From contig NZ_PGVF01000031.1 in the NCBI RefSeq assembly GCF_002860285.1, positions 1-64,000 of the forward strand: a stretch of DNA of 64,000 bases, given 5' to 3'. Source of the stretch: Bacillus sp. M6-12 (lineage in GTDB: Bacteria > Bacillota > Bacilli > Bacillales > DSM-1321). Shown piece by piece: positions 23,409 to 33,087 of the stretch (the first letter of the stretch is position 1; the number at the start of each line of letters is the position of its first letter). Both the position numbers and the translations under genes were made by a program. Under the pieces are notes generated by a model. The model was not told where the DNA came from. It ran no database searches and worked only from the letters and a program-made list of their open reading frames with translations.

Positions 23409-24416
23409 CTATTCCGAGTATAAATACATCAAACGGGGAGAATTCGATTTTGATAACAGTTTCATGATTCCGGCCATTTCCGCATTCTCTCCACCCAGCT
23501 TATTGGCAGCCATTGAAAATAGTGACTCAAATCCCATTTCATCAGTATAGCGGACAACCTGGGCATCCTTCAGCTTTAAATCCTTTCGAATGGCATCCGT
23601 AACATCTTCAAGATAACCGAAATCATCAATTAAATTTACTTCCTTTGCCTGTCTGCCGTCATAAATCCTGCCGTCAGCCAGCCTTCTTACTTCAGCTTCC
23701 GGCATATTCCTGCCCTCGGCGATAATGGATACGAATTGCTGGTAGGAATTATTGATCATGTCCTGCAGAATCTTTCTTTCTGGCTCCGTCATCTCACGGG
23801 TAGGGCTCATAATATCCTTAAATGGACCGCTCTTGATGGTGACAAACTCAACCCCATATTTTTCCGCTAGCTTTCCATAGTTCATGCTCTGCATAATAAC
23901 CCCAAGAGAACCTGTCAGCGTTTCCGGACTGGCATAAATCCTGTCAGCCGGTGCGGAAATATAGTAGCCTCCGGAAGCCGCCATTGAACCCATCGAGACA
24001 TAGACAGGTTTTTTTGTCTCCTTTTTAATTTCGAGAATTTTATCATGTATTTCTGCGCTCTCAACTACGCCTCCACCTGGCGAATTAACCTGGAGGATTA
24101 GGCCTTTTATAGCATCATCCTCTTTTACAAGCTCAAGTTTTTCCATAAACGAGCGATGGCTGTATCCGCCGCCTCCCATAAAGGATGGGGCCTCCCCAGT
24201 ATCCTGAATCACTCCATCGACAGTCAATACAGCAATTTTATTAAATTCGTCTCCTTCTTCGATTACTTCCTCCAGATAAGGAGTCTCAGAAGAAAAGAAT
24301 TCTGCGATTGCGCTTTCTGAGTCTGTAAAGAAAAAAGAAGTTGCAACACTCATGACAATTGAAACAACAAATAATACGGCAGCAATACCAAGCGCTGCCC
24401 AGCGTTTACCGTTCAT
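23409..24416 (-). CDS. sppA: Signal peptide peptidase SppA
   Basis: A membrane-bound S49 serine peptidase that clears cleaved signal peptides; in B. subtilis it also gives resistance to cationic peptides. 335 residues with a single N-terminal membrane segment (AALGIAAVLFVVSIVMSVAT). The substrate strand NSPGGGVVESAEIHDKI precedes the catalytic Ser in VSMGSMAASGGYYISAP. The general-base Lys lies in TIKSGPFKDIMSP. Forms an operon with yteJ and is divergent from NAD kinase. Confidence 0.95.
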   Translation of the reverse strand: MNGKRWAALGIAAVLFVVSIVMSVATSFFFTDSESAIAEFFSSETPYLEEVIEEGDEFNKIAVLTVDGVIQDTGEAPSFMGGGGYSHRSFMEKLELVKEDDAIKGLILQVNSPGGGVVESAEIHDKILEIKKETKKPVYVSMGSMAASGGYYISAPADRIYASPETLTGSLGVIMQSMNYGKLAEKYGVEFVTIKSGPFKDIMSPTREMTEPERKILQDMINNSYQQFVSIIAEGRNMPEAEVRRLADGRIYDGRQAKEVNLIDDFGYLEDVTDAIRKDLKLKDAQVVRYTDEMGFESLFSMAANKLGGENAEMAGIMKLLSKSNSPRLMYLYSE

Positions 24417-24569
24417 GTACCTATCCTCCCTGTCACTTAAAGTACATATCCTATACGTTTGAAATATTAAAATGTTTCAAAACATGATACACTATGTACA
24501 CATTCCAATATTGTAGCAAACAATACATCTTTTGGAAAAGAAATTCATTTTTAAGGGAGGAATGCAATA

Positions 24570-25370
24570 ATGCCAAACCGGAGAAACGTTTACTTTTACC
24601 ACAATAAATCCTCTGAAATGCTAGAAAAGGTCCAGCATTTATCCGAAATAGCCGAGCGGTATTCCTTCCAAATTGTAAGCGATTTCCGTCAGGCAAATGT
24701 GATTGTGAGCATTGGCGGTGATGGGACTTTCCTTCAGGCTGTAAGAAAAACAGGGTTCCGTGACGACTGCCTGTATGCTGGCATTTCCACTACCGGAAAT
24801 TTAAATATGTACTGCGATTTCCACTTAAATGATACCTCAAAAATGATTGAAGCAATGACCCGGGAACAAATTGAGGTCCGCCGGTATCCGACCATTGAAA
24901 TTACCCTTGATAATACACCATCGTTTTATGCTTTAAATGAACTGAGCATTCGCTCTTCCATTATTAAAACCTTTGTACTTGAAGTTTTTATTGATAATAT
25001 TCATTTTGAAACCTTCCGCGGGGATGGAATGGTTATTTCTACTCCAACAGGAAGCACAGCTTACAATAAATCCGTAAATGGTGCCGTTGTCGATCCGACG
25101 CTGCCATGCTTTCAGGTCAGTGAGCTTGGTTCATTAAATAACAATACCTACCGGACCCTTGGTTCTCCTTTCATCCTTGGAAGTGACAGGGTGCTTACCC
25201 TAAAAGTGGTCCAGGACGGAAATAACTTCCCTACAATCGGAATGGATAACGAAGCCATGAGCATGCGCCATATAGAGAGTATCCAGGCAAAACTGAGCGG
25301 CAAAATCATTAAAACTGTTAAACTAAAGGATAACTCTTTCTGGGAAAAGGTTAAGCGGACGTTTTTATAG
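24570..25370 (+). CDS. nadF: NAD kinase
   Basis: ATP-dependent phosphorylation of NAD to NADP. 266 residues with the GGDG motif (SIGGDGTFLQAVR near residue 50), a NELSIRSS segment (NE/D type) and TPTGSTAYNKSVNGA for nucleotide binding. It matches the second B. subtilis NAD kinase (YtdI/NadF, ppnKB) in both position and start. GGGAGG precedes ATG. Confidence 0.94.
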   Translation: MPNRRNVYFYHNKSSEMLEKVQHLSEIAERYSFQIVSDFRQANVIVSIGGDGTFLQAVRKTGFRDDCLYAGISTTGNLNMYCDFHLNDTSKMIEAMTREQIEVRRYPTIEITLDNTPSFYALNELSIRSSIIKTFVLEVFIDNIHFETFRGDGMVISTPTGSTAYNKSVNGAVVDPTLPCFQVSELGSLNNNTYRTLGSPFILGSDRVLTLKVVQDGNNFPTIGMDNEAMSMRHIESIQAKLSGKIIKTVKLKDNSFWEKVKRTFL

Positions 25371-25421
25371 AAAACTAATATAAAATTAGAAGTCAATTTT
25401 CGATCTTTTACTGCACAAAAA

Positions 25422-25461
25422 TAAAACTCGCCTGCCATATATACTGCAGTGCGAGTTTTTG
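25422..25461. terminator. Bidirectional terminator between nadF and rarD
   Basis: AAACTCGC / GCGAGTTT with an inner CTGC / GCAG pair; T- and A-rich flanks serve both convergent genes. Confidence 0.75.
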
Positions 25462-25469
25462 ATTATATT

Positions 25470-26399
25470 TTATGCACCAATTCTGCTTTTTCTTTTCAGC
25501 TTGGCAGTTCCCTTCCCGAACCACTTTATCCGTGAAAGGGAATATACCGCCAGGGCGCTCCAAATAAATAAAAATGCCAATAAATGAACCTTTGTAAATG
25601 ATTCATGAAACAAGAATACTCCGACTGTCAGCTGCAGGGTCGGGGCGATATATTGCAGCAGGCCAAGCATGGACAGCGGAATCTTCTGAGCGCCCTTAGC
25701 GAAGTAAAGCAGCGGCAGGGCTGTTACGATACCGCCGCCCACCATCAGAAGGCTGGTGGAAATGGTCCCGACGAACATGGAGCTTCCCGTGAATAAAATA
25801 TAAATAATGTACCCAAGGGCGAGAGGTGTCACCATCATTGTTTCAAGTGTCAGGCCAATTGATGAATCAGCATTGATCAGCTTTTTCGCCAGCCCATAAA
25901 GAGCAAAGGTAATCGCCAGACTGAGTGCAACCCAGGGAAATGTGCCAAAGTGGACTGTTAAAATTAGCACTCCAATCCCGGCAAGGGAAAAGGCAAATAT
26001 CTGTGCACCGCTTAATTTCTCCTTTAAAACAACAACACCAAGAAGCACACTTACCAAAGGATTAATATAATACCCAAGACTGGTTTCAAGAATATGGTTT
26101 GAATTGACTGCCCATATAAAAATTCCCCAGTTTCCGGTCACTAGAAGCGAAGCAATTAATAAGGCCCAGAATTTCTTTTTGTTTTGCTTAATTTCCTTCA
26201 GATACAACCTAAATTGCGGCCATTTTTTTGTGAATAAAAGCAGGCCTATCATAAATACAAAAGACCAGAACACACGGTGGGCCAATATTTCACCTGCTGA
26301 TACATGGTCTAGCCACTTCCAATAAATTGGAATTATCCCCCACAGCAGATAGGATAGGGCAGCATAAAACGCCCCTTCCTTCTCGTTTGATAGCTTCAT
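25470..26399 (-). CDS. rarD: RarD-type EamA-family transporter
   Basis: A 309-residue membrane protein with about ten hydrophobic segments in two EamA halves. The N-terminus KEGAFYAALSYLLWGIIPIYWK and the EILAHRVFWSFVF segment are typical of the RarD subgroup. Substrate unknown. The tail is basic (GKGTAKLKRKSR). The start ATG follows AGGAGG. It stands alone, with an AT-rich gap before the amidohydrolase gene. Confidence 0.88.
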   Translation of the reverse strand: MKLSNEKEGAFYAALSYLLWGIIPIYWKWLDHVSAGEILAHRVFWSFVFMIGLLLFTKKWPQFRLYLKEIKQNKKKFWALLIASLLVTGNWGIFIWAVNSNHILETSLGYYINPLVSVLLGVVVLKEKLSGAQIFAFSLAGIGVLILTVHFGTFPWVALSLAITFALYGLAKKLINADSSIGLTLETMMVTPLALGYIIYILFTGSSMFVGTISTSLLMVGGGIVTALPLLYFAKGAQKIPLSMLGLLQYIAPTLQLTVGVFLFHESFTKVHLLAFLFIWSALAVYSLSRIKWFGKGTAKLKRKSRIGA

Positions 26400-26532
26400 A
26401 AGGACCTCCTATTAATAACAGCGTATCACCCTGGATGAGGCAACATATCAAAATGTTTACACATTTTAATAGAATCTACGCTTCTTGAAAAAAATATTTC
26501 TACTCTCGAAATAACTTTTATTATAAGGGGTG

Positions 26533-28164
26533 TTATGAATTATTGCTATCTTTTTTTCTGTTAAGTTTAGATGAAGTGAAAACTGCTTCCCCATCCACCA
26601 CAGTCATTACCGCTTTTATATCAAGCAATTCATCTGGATCAATTTTAAAAATGTCCTTATCCAAAACTGTAAAGTCAGCCAAGAAACCTTCTTTAATTTG
26701 GCCGCTTTCATGCTCTCTCCCCGCTGCATAAGCGCTCCCCTTCGTAAATAAACTGACAGCTTCATACATTGAGAGGCATTGTTCTTCCGCAAACACTTCT
26801 CTTTTCTCCTTACCCGGCTTTGACCTTGTTACGGCTGCATGAATACCCAGCAGCGGATTGGCATTTTCAACAGGGGCATCTGATCCCCCAGCACAAACTA
26901 TCCCTTGATTTATGAGGGTCTTCCAAGCATAAGCGTATTTCATAAACTCCTGGCCGATTTTTTCTATGACCCATGGAAAATCCGCAGCTACAAAAATAGG
27001 CTGAATATCAAATATAACGGGGAGACTTTTTGCTTTTTCTATTAATTCTCTGTTCAACACCTGAGCATGAATAAGCCTATCCCTTTGTCCTTTTAAAGGC
27101 GGATGTGTTTCGATTGCATGCAAGGCATATTCAAACGCCAAATCTCCGATTGCATGAATCGCAACAGGCATACCAAACCTCCGTGCCTTTGCTGTTAGCA
27201 GGGCCAGTTCTTCTCGTGAATGGATGGCAACTCCATTGGTCTCTGGGTCATCTGCATATGGATGGCTTAACAGCGCTGTCCTTCCCCCAAGGGAGCCGTC
27301 TGCAAATATTTTCATTGCTCCAAGCTCAATAAATTGGGATCCGCTTTCTTCTTTAAGTCCTGACTCGGCCATGTCTTCCACAACCTCATAATGCACAAGA
27401 AGATTTGTACGGAACTTCATCTCTTCCTCTTGGATAACCTTATAAATAGCCTCATAAGTTGACGAAAAACCATTATAGTAATGTAAATCCTCCGAATGTA
27501 CGCCTGTTAACCCCAATTGATAGCAATCGGATATAGCTGTTCTCAGTGCTTTAGTCAGGTAATCACCAGAAATATCCGGAAGGCAGGAAAGCAGGAGCTC
27601 CTGTGCCTGATCCTTTAACAGACCATTAATCCTGCCGTCTTGATTACGGCCTATCACACCACCAGCAGGATTTTTTGTCTGTTCTGTTATATTTGCCAGC
27701 CTCATGGCAAATGAATTTACAACAAGCGCGTGACGGCAGACGCGTTTTAACAAAATAGGATGTTCATCCGATATTTTATCAAGATCATCTAGGTGAATAA
27801 GTTCTTGGCTATCCCATTCATTCTCATTCCAGCCTTCACCAATAATCCATTCCCCTTTTTCTGTTTGGCTGCACTTATCCTTCACAGCCTCCAATACCGC
27901 CTGCCTGCTTTTTAAAGATGATAAATCCAGCCTCATTAATCTCTCACCGTGACCAATTAGGTGCATATGGCTATCAACTAGTCCAGGAAGCATCGTATTT
28001 CCATTAAGATGTATTTCGTCTGTAATAGCTGAATGAAAGACTTTTCGAATTTCCATCAGTGATCCTGCTTTAAGTATCCTGCCCGAATCGGTGTATACAG
28101 CCTCCACTTCTGTATTTTCAGCCTCCATTGTATAAATCTTTCCGCCGAACCATAATGTGCCCAT
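26533..28164 (-). CDS. ytcJ: YtcJ-family amidohydrolase
   Basis: A 543-residue metal-dependent amidohydrolase (amidohydrolase_3). The metal-binding motif GLVDSHMHLIGHGERL is near residue 60; later residues include the Lys-containing ILLKRVCRHALVVN, a His in VAIHAIGDLAFEYAL and a catalytic Asp in GGSDAPVENANPLLGI. The substrate of YtcJ is unknown. GAGAGG precedes ATG. Next to the acyl-CoA ligase gene as in B. subtilis, but separated by about 195 bases with a hairpin. Confidence 0.92.
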   Translation of the reverse strand: MGTLWFGGKIYTMEAENTEVEAVYTDSGRILKAGSLMEIRKVFHSAITDEIHLNGNTMLPGLVDSHMHLIGHGERLMRLDLSSLKSRQAVLEAVKDKCSQTEKGEWIIGEGWNENEWDSQELIHLDDLDKISDEHPILLKRVCRHALVVNSFAMRLANITEQTKNPAGGVIGRNQDGRINGLLKDQAQELLLSCLPDISGDYLTKALRTAISDCYQLGLTGVHSEDLHYYNGFSSTYEAIYKVIQEEEMKFRTNLLVHYEVVEDMAESGLKEESGSQFIELGAMKIFADGSLGGRTALLSHPYADDPETNGVAIHSREELALLTAKARRFGMPVAIHAIGDLAFEYALHAIETHPPLKGQRDRLIHAQVLNRELIEKAKSLPVIFDIQPIFVAADFPWVIEKIGQEFMKYAYAWKTLINQGIVCAGGSDAPVENANPLLGIHAAVTRSKPGKEKREVFAEEQCLSMYEAVSLFTKGSAYAAGREHESGQIKEGFLADFTVLDKDIFKIDPDELLDIKAVMTVVDGEAVFTSSKLNRKKDSNNS

Positions 28165-28311
28165 ATGTTAGAACCTCTCTGACTAAAAAGTAGTAAACAA
28201 TTCTATTTTTTTAACGAAAATTTGAAATGCCAACGGCTCCTGCTAAAATAGCAATGTCTGTGGATTGCGTAAAATCACTGGCATGCTTTTTCTGGTATCA
28301 CTGATATCAGT

Positions 28312-28346
28312 AGAAAGCAGTGCCAGAATGTCCAGCACTGCTTTCC
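28312..28346 (-). terminator. Hairpin after the acyl-CoA ligase gene
   Basis: Perfect 11-bp stem GAAAGCAGTGC (28313-28323) / GCACTGCTTTC (28335-28345) just after the ytcI stop. No T-run follows, so termination is only likely. A 12-bp perfect palindrome ACTGATATCAGT (28300-28311) adjoins it. Confidence 0.5.
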
Positions 28347-28359
28347 AGAAAGTATAGGA

Positions 28360-29943
28360 TCATAGTTTTAAAGCTTGCTGCTCCCGCTGGCGCAATTCAA
28401 TTCGGCGGATTTTTCCTGATGTCGTCTTTGGCAGCTCGTCAACAAATTCTATTTTTCGAGGATACTTATAAGGTGCTGTCGTTGTTTTCACATGATCCTG
28501 CAATGATTGAATAAGGTCAGGGTTTCCTGCATCAACATCTTCTCTGAGAACGATAAAGGCTTTTACAATGCTTCCGCGAATTTCATCAGGGCTAGCCACC
28601 ACCGCACATTCTTTAACATATGGATGCTTGACAAGTGCGTCCTCTACCTCAAAAGGCCCAATCGTGTAGCCTGAGCTGATAATAATATCGTCTCCGCGTC
28701 CTTCAAACCAAAAATAGCCGTCTTCATCCATTTTTGCTTTGTCGCCGGTGATATAGTAGTCTCCTCTAAACTGCATGGCAGTTCGCTCTGGATCTTTAAA
28801 ATAATTTTTAAATAATGCAGGCGTTTCTTTATGGACAGCAATGTCGCCTACTTCGCCTGCAGCGCATGGCTCGCCATTATCATTGATGATTTGGACATTG
28901 TTGCCCGGGGTCGGCTTACCCATTGAGCCTGGTTTTATTTCCATGCCTTTTGTAATTCCGACAAGAAGCGTATTTTCCGTTTGGCCATAGCCATCCCGCA
29001 CTTCCACATCAAAATACTTTTTAAATGTATCAATAACTTCCCTGTTTAAAGGCTCCCCGGCCGAAACCGCACTATGGAGGTTCGGGAAGCTGTAATCTGA
29101 AAGATTGTCCTCCTTTGCCATCAGGCGATATTCCGTCGGCGTACAGCATAAAACGTTAACATTGTAATCGCTAAGGAGCTGAAAATATTTTTGCGGGTCG
29201 AATTTGCCCATATATACGAGTCCGGCCGCGCCTGAACCTAGCACAGATAAAAATGGGCTCCAGATCCATTTCTGCCATCCAGGGCCAGCTGTCGCCCATA
29301 CGGTGTCATTTTCTTTAATACAAAGCCATTTCGCTGCCGCTGTTTTTAAGTGGGCATATGCCCATCCGTGCGTGTGTACTACGCCTTTAGGATTGCCTGT
29401 AGTCCCAGAAGTATAGGAAAGGAATGCCATATCATTGCTTTTTGTTTCTGCTGCCACCAGTACATTAGGCGCATGTTTCATCATTTCATTTAAATTTAGC
29501 CAATTGTCTGCACTGCTGCCGACTACGAATTTTTGAAGCGGTGCCGCCTCCTTTACTTCGGCAAATTGGTCCACGTATGGATAATAACTGACGATGGCCT
29601 TTACTTCACCATGGGTAATCCGGTATTGCAGGTCCTTGGCCCTGAGCATTTCAGAGCTTGGGATGACAACCAATCCAGCTTTAAGCGCTCCCAAATAAAC
29701 TTGGTAGGCTTCAATGAGCCGCGGAATGATGATTAAAACTGTATCCCCTTTTTGCAGTCCGGAATCCAGGAAAACGCTTCCAATTCTGTTTGCGCCATCC
29801 ATAAGCCGGGCATATGTAATTTCTTTTTTATCTCCAAGTTCACTTTCCCATTTCAGGGCAACTTTATTGGGATCTTTCGAAAATCGGTCAACCTCACTAA
29901 CTAAATTGTAATCATTCGGAGCTAGTAAATCTTCACGTTTCAT
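28360..29943 (-). CDS. ytcI: Short/branched-chain acyl-CoA synthetase (YtcI/MbcS-like)
   Basis: A 527-residue AMP-forming ligase of the acetyl-CoA synthetase family. The P-loop LSYTSGTTGNPKGVVHTHGW is near residue 170, the adenylate motif DGYGQTEN near 320, and the catalytic lysine is in PKTTSGKIRRIEL near the end. By position and length it matches B. subtilis YtcI, related to MbcS enzymes for short and branched acids; substrate not tested here. A second ligase, AcsA, is encoded 16 kb away. The ribosome-binding site is GGGGGGATTAGGA. Confidence 0.9.
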   Translation of the reverse strand: MKREDLLAPNDYNLVSEVDRFSKDPNKVALKWESELGDKKEITYARLMDGANRIGSVFLDSGLQKGDTVLIIIPRLIEAYQVYLGALKAGLVVIPSSEMLRAKDLQYRITHGEVKAIVSYYPYVDQFAEVKEAAPLQKFVVGSSADNWLNLNEMMKHAPNVLVAAETKSNDMAFLSYTSGTTGNPKGVVHTHGWAYAHLKTAAAKWLCIKENDTVWATAGPGWQKWIWSPFLSVLGSGAAGLVYMGKFDPQKYFQLLSDYNVNVLCCTPTEYRLMAKEDNLSDYSFPNLHSAVSAGEPLNREVIDTFKKYFDVEVRDGYGQTENTLLVGITKGMEIKPGSMGKPTPGNNVQIINDNGEPCAAGEVGDIAVHKETPALFKNYFKDPERTAMQFRGDYYITGDKAKMDEDGYFWFEGRGDDIIISSGYTIGPFEVEDALVKHPYVKECAVVASPDEIRGSIVKAFIVLREDVDAGNPDLIQSLQDHVKTTTAPYKYPRKIEFVDELPKTTSGKIRRIELRQREQQALKL

Positions 29944-30085
29944 TCCTAATCCCCCCCATTGGTCTTACCACTCCCTTATTATACAAAATTAATAAAATAT
30001 TTAAAATTGAAAATAATTATTTATAGAATACTTAGCTAATGTTTGTCCATTAATTGAACTGCCGAACTTAATGGATTTAAAACAA

Positions 30086-30118
30086 AGAAAGGAAGTGGAC
30101 ATCAGTCCGCTTCCTGCA
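30086..30118 (-). terminator. Terminator of sspA
   Basis: Minus strand GGAAGCGGAC / GTCC.CTTCC (one mismatch) followed by TTTCTTTG. Confidence 0.65.
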
Positions 30119-30133
30119 GCCATCAGTATAAAA

Positions 30134-30337
30134 TTATCTTTGGAATCCGCCTAATTGCTGTTCAGCCATTTGAACTAAACGCTTTGTAATTTCTCCACCA
30201 ACAGAACCGTTAGCGCGGGATGCAGTGTCTGCACCTAATTGCACTCCAAATTCTGAAGCAATTTCAAATTTCATTTGATCAATTGCCTGTTGAACTCCAG
30301 GAACTAATAACTGTCTTGAAGCGTTGTTTCTTGCCAT
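30134..30337 (-). CDS. sspA: Alpha/beta-type small acid-soluble spore protein
   Basis: A 67-residue DNA-binding protein that saturates and protects spore DNA. Conserved segments are LLVPGVQQAIDQMKFEIASEFG, which includes the GPR protease cleavage site (EIASEFG), and GSVGGEITKRLVQMAEQQLGG. The ribosome-binding site is AAGGAGGTG. A sigma-G-like promoter lies directly upstream. It is named sspA by position relative to thiI; alpha/beta SASP paralogues are numerous. Confidence 0.93.
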   Translation of the reverse strand: MARNNASRQLLVPGVQQAIDQMKFEIASEFGVQLGADTASRANGSVGGEITKRLVQMAEQQLGGFQR

Positions 30338-30361
30338 GTGTTATTCACCTCCTTGTGAACA

Positions 30362-30391
30362 TAGAATGTGTAACCACACATGACATAATTC
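30362..30391 (-). promoter_or_regulatory. Sigma-G-like promoter of sspA
   Basis: Minus strand -10 CATTCTA (30362-30368) and -35 GAATTA (30386-30391) with a 17-base spacer, close to the sigma-G consensus. Confidence 0.55.
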
Positions 30392-30546
30392 CTATCTTAA
30401 CTGGTAATTGTTCACAATAATTCCGAGCTAAAGGCTGTGGATAGCCAATAAATCTGGTACTTATGGATGAAATAAAAATTTCCGGCTGAAACTGCTCCAT
30501 TCAGATGAATAAATGAAAGGCATTTTACTTCACTTGGACTCCGGCA

Positions 30547-31749
30547 TTAAAAAAGCCCGTTTTCGTCCTGTGCTGCCCTGGCCTCACTGAGCATCAATAC
30601 TTCAATATTGCTTACGGCCTCCTCGATCAATGGCTCGAAATCAACAAAGCTTTCATAAAAATTAACTTTTTCTCTCTTTGGTTTTGTTTTAGGGTTGGAA
30701 GGTGTAAACACGGTACAGCAATCCTCATATGGCCTGTTCGATATTTCGAGGGTATCAATTTCCCTGGCAATTTCCATAATTTCGGTTTTATCCATCGCAA
30801 TAAGCGGTCTAAGGATAGGAGTGGCTGTCACTTCATTAATCGCATACATACTATTAAGAGTCTGGCTGGCAACCTGGCCCAGGCTTTCACCGGTAATTAT
30901 TGCCAATCCATCGTTATGTTCACGGATTTTATCCGCAACCATCAGCATCAGCCTTCTTGTACTTGTCATTGTGTAATTTTCCGGAATTTGCTTTTGTATC
31001 AATTCCTGGATTCTTGTAAATGGCACAACATGAAGTTTAATGCTTCCGCATACCTTTGAAAGCTTTTCCGTCAAATCAACTACTTTTTGCTTTGAGCGCT
31101 CACTTGTAAATGGAGGGCTGTGGAAATGAATGCATTCCAGTTCAATTCCTCTTTTCAGTGCTAAAAAGCCTGCCACCGGGCTATCGATTCCACCGGATAG
31201 CATTAACATAGCCCGACCGGCTGAACCAACCGGAAGGCCGCCAGCTCCAGGAATAACTTCCCCTGTTACAAATACAGCTTCTTTGCGCACCTCAACTCTG
31301 ATATTTAAGTCAGGGTTTTTGACATCTACCTTAATGCCATCAAGATTGCGAAGCAAATGTCCCCCGAGCATATGGTTAATTTCGTCAGTATTAAAAGGAA
31401 ATTCCTTGTCTGCCCGCCTTGCTGAAATTTTAAACGTTGTAAATCTGCCTTTTAACGATTCCGCATAACGAAGGATATTTTCTTTCATGGCTTCTTCATT
31501 TTTTTCAATTTTCAAGGCAGGGCTGAAGGACTGAATACCAAAGATTCCTTTAATTCTTTTTACAATTTCCTCATGGCCGGTTCCATTTAAATGGATGTAC
31601 ATTCTATCCCGGTCCGCCTCTACATGTATCGCCTCAAAATCCTGAAGGGCCCTTTTTATATGGCTTTTCAGCTTATCCACAAAGCCTTTTCGATTTCTTT
31701 TTTTTGTAGAAATCTCACCATATCGGATTAATATATGATCATATTTCAT
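30547..31749 (-). CDS. thiI: tRNA 4-thiouridine synthase ThiI
   Basis: Transfers sulfur from a cysteine desulfurase to tRNA U8 (4-thiouridine). 400 residues: ferredoxin-like/THUMP region (residues 1-165) and PP-loop ATPase (SGGIDSPVAGF near residue 185). The rhodanese domain of the E. coli protein is absent, normal for bacilli. The upstream cysteine desulfurase gene is only 7 bases away, its dedicated sulfur donor in B. subtilis (NifZ). Confidence 0.96.
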   Translation of the reverse strand: MKYDHILIRYGEISTKKRNRKGFVDKLKSHIKRALQDFEAIHVEADRDRMYIHLNGTGHEEIVKRIKGIFGIQSFSPALKIEKNEEAMKENILRYAESLKGRFTTFKISARRADKEFPFNTDEINHMLGGHLLRNLDGIKVDVKNPDLNIRVEVRKEAVFVTGEVIPGAGGLPVGSAGRAMLMLSGGIDSPVAGFLALKRGIELECIHFHSPPFTSERSKQKVVDLTEKLSKVCGSIKLHVVPFTRIQELIQKQIPENYTMTSTRRLMLMVADKIREHNDGLAIITGESLGQVASQTLNSMYAINEVTATPILRPLIAMDKTEIMEIAREIDTLEISNRPYEDCCTVFTPSNPKTKPKREKVNFYESFVDFEPLIEEAVSNIEVLMLSEARAAQDENGLF

Positions 31750-31756
31750 GATGTCA

Positions 31757-32896
31757 TTACCTCATTATACTTTTTAATTTACTTACTGTTTCTGTTATCG
31801 CCTGAACAACAGCTTGTGCTTCCTGCATGGTATTCTGAAACGACAATGATATTCTTACCGTACTCTCAGCCCGTTCTTCACTCGCAAACATGCTATAAAC
31901 CGTCTTACTTACCGACTTTTTCCGGGAAGAACAGGCACTTGTCGTCGATACAAAGATATTTCTTTCTTCAAGCGCATGGACGAAAACTTCTGATTTAATC
32001 CCGGGCAACGAAAAATTCAGAATATGGGAGACCGCATCTTCCGGGCTATTTATCTCAATTCCATTAATTTGGGCAAGACATTCCCTTAAATAAGTATTCA
32101 CTTCTTTTATTTGGCGGCTTGATTCCCTGTTTTCGTTCACCAGTCTAAGCGCTTTGGCAACCGAGACTGCACCTGCGACATTTTCTGTTCCGCTTCTGAT
32201 GCCAGATTCCTGGCTTCCGCCGGAAAACAGCGGAAAAAGTCGGAGCCCTTCTTTGATAAATAAAACACCAGTTCCTTTTAATCCATGAAATTTATGAGCC
32301 GACAGCGTACATAAATCGATATCAGTATTTTTAAAATGCAAAGGGATTTTCCCTGCACCTTGCACATGGTCTACATGGAATAATGCGTTTGGATACTCCT
32401 TTAGTATTGCCCCAATTTCTTCAATTGGCTGTATGGAGCCTACTTCATTATTAACATGCATGATAGAAACAAGAATTGTGTCTTCCCTTACTGCCTGTTT
32501 TAGATCAGTGAGTGATACTTTGCCTTCCCGGCCAGGCTTAAGATAGGTAATTTCAAAACCAAACTCTGCTTCAAGCTGCTCACATGCAGCCCTCACTGAA
32601 GCGTGTTCAATTTCAGTTGTAATAATGTGCTTGCCTCTGCCGCTGCGTGAAAGCGCAGCACCTTTTATAGCGATATTATTTCCTTCCGTTCCTCCCGAAG
32701 TAAAAAACACTTCAGATTCCTTCACCTGCAAAATCCCTGCGATCTGCTTCCGGGCCTGTGACAGCAATTTTTCAGCATTTGCACCCATGCCATGCAGCGA
32801 AGATGGGTTTCCAAAAAATTCATTCGAAACTTTAACGAAAGACTCAATCACTTCCTGAAATGGTTTAGTTGTGGCACTATTATCAAAATAAATCAA
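31757..32896 (-). CDS. nifZ: Cysteine desulfurase paired with ThiI (NifZ)
   Basis: A PLP enzyme, 379 residues, forming the persulfide used by ThiI. The N-terminus MIYFDNSATTKP and TSGGTEGNNIAIKG are typical; the PLP lysine is in TLSAHKFHGLKGTG near residue 200. The active-site Cys lies in a short loop, STTSACSSRKK near 325. The start is TTG, supported by GGGGGAAG upstream. Operon with thiI, gap of 7 bases. The braB gene found beside it in B. subtilis is missing here. Confidence 0.94.
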   Translation of the reverse strand: MIYFDNSATTKPFQEVIESFVKVSNEFFGNPSSLHGMGANAEKLLSQARKQIAGILQVKESEVFFTSGGTEGNNIAIKGAALSRSGRGKHIITTEIEHASVRAACEQLEAEFGFEITYLKPGREGKVSLTDLKQAVREDTILVSIMHVNNEVGSIQPIEEIGAILKEYPNALFHVDHVQGAGKIPLHFKNTDIDLCTLSAHKFHGLKGTGVLFIKEGLRLFPLFSGGSQESGIRSGTENVAGAVSVAKALRLVNENRESSRQIKEVNTYLRECLAQINGIEINSPEDAVSHILNFSLPGIKSEVFVHALEERNIFVSTTSACSSRKKSVSKTVYSMFASEERAESTVRISLSFQNTMQEAQAVVQAITETVSKLKSIMR

Positions 32897-33013
32897 GGGC
32901 TTCCCCCTCCATTATTCTTTCAGCTTATTAGTAAAACCTAATGTCTTGGGCGATTACCCGCATCCATTAACTATAACATAGTCCCGACTATTTATTCTAA
33001 TCCCTAATATAAA

Positions 33014-33037
33014 CCCCCTCCTATTCCCAGGAGGGGG
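33014..33037 (-). terminator. Terminator of ezrA
   Basis: Perfect stem CCCCCTCCT / AGGAGGGGG, 50 bases after the ezrA stop; followed on the minus strand by only TTTATATT. Confidence 0.65.
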
Positions 33038-33087
33038 CTGTAAGGTTTTTGACTATAAAAGTTATGACAATCCGAACTGTGCTTAAT

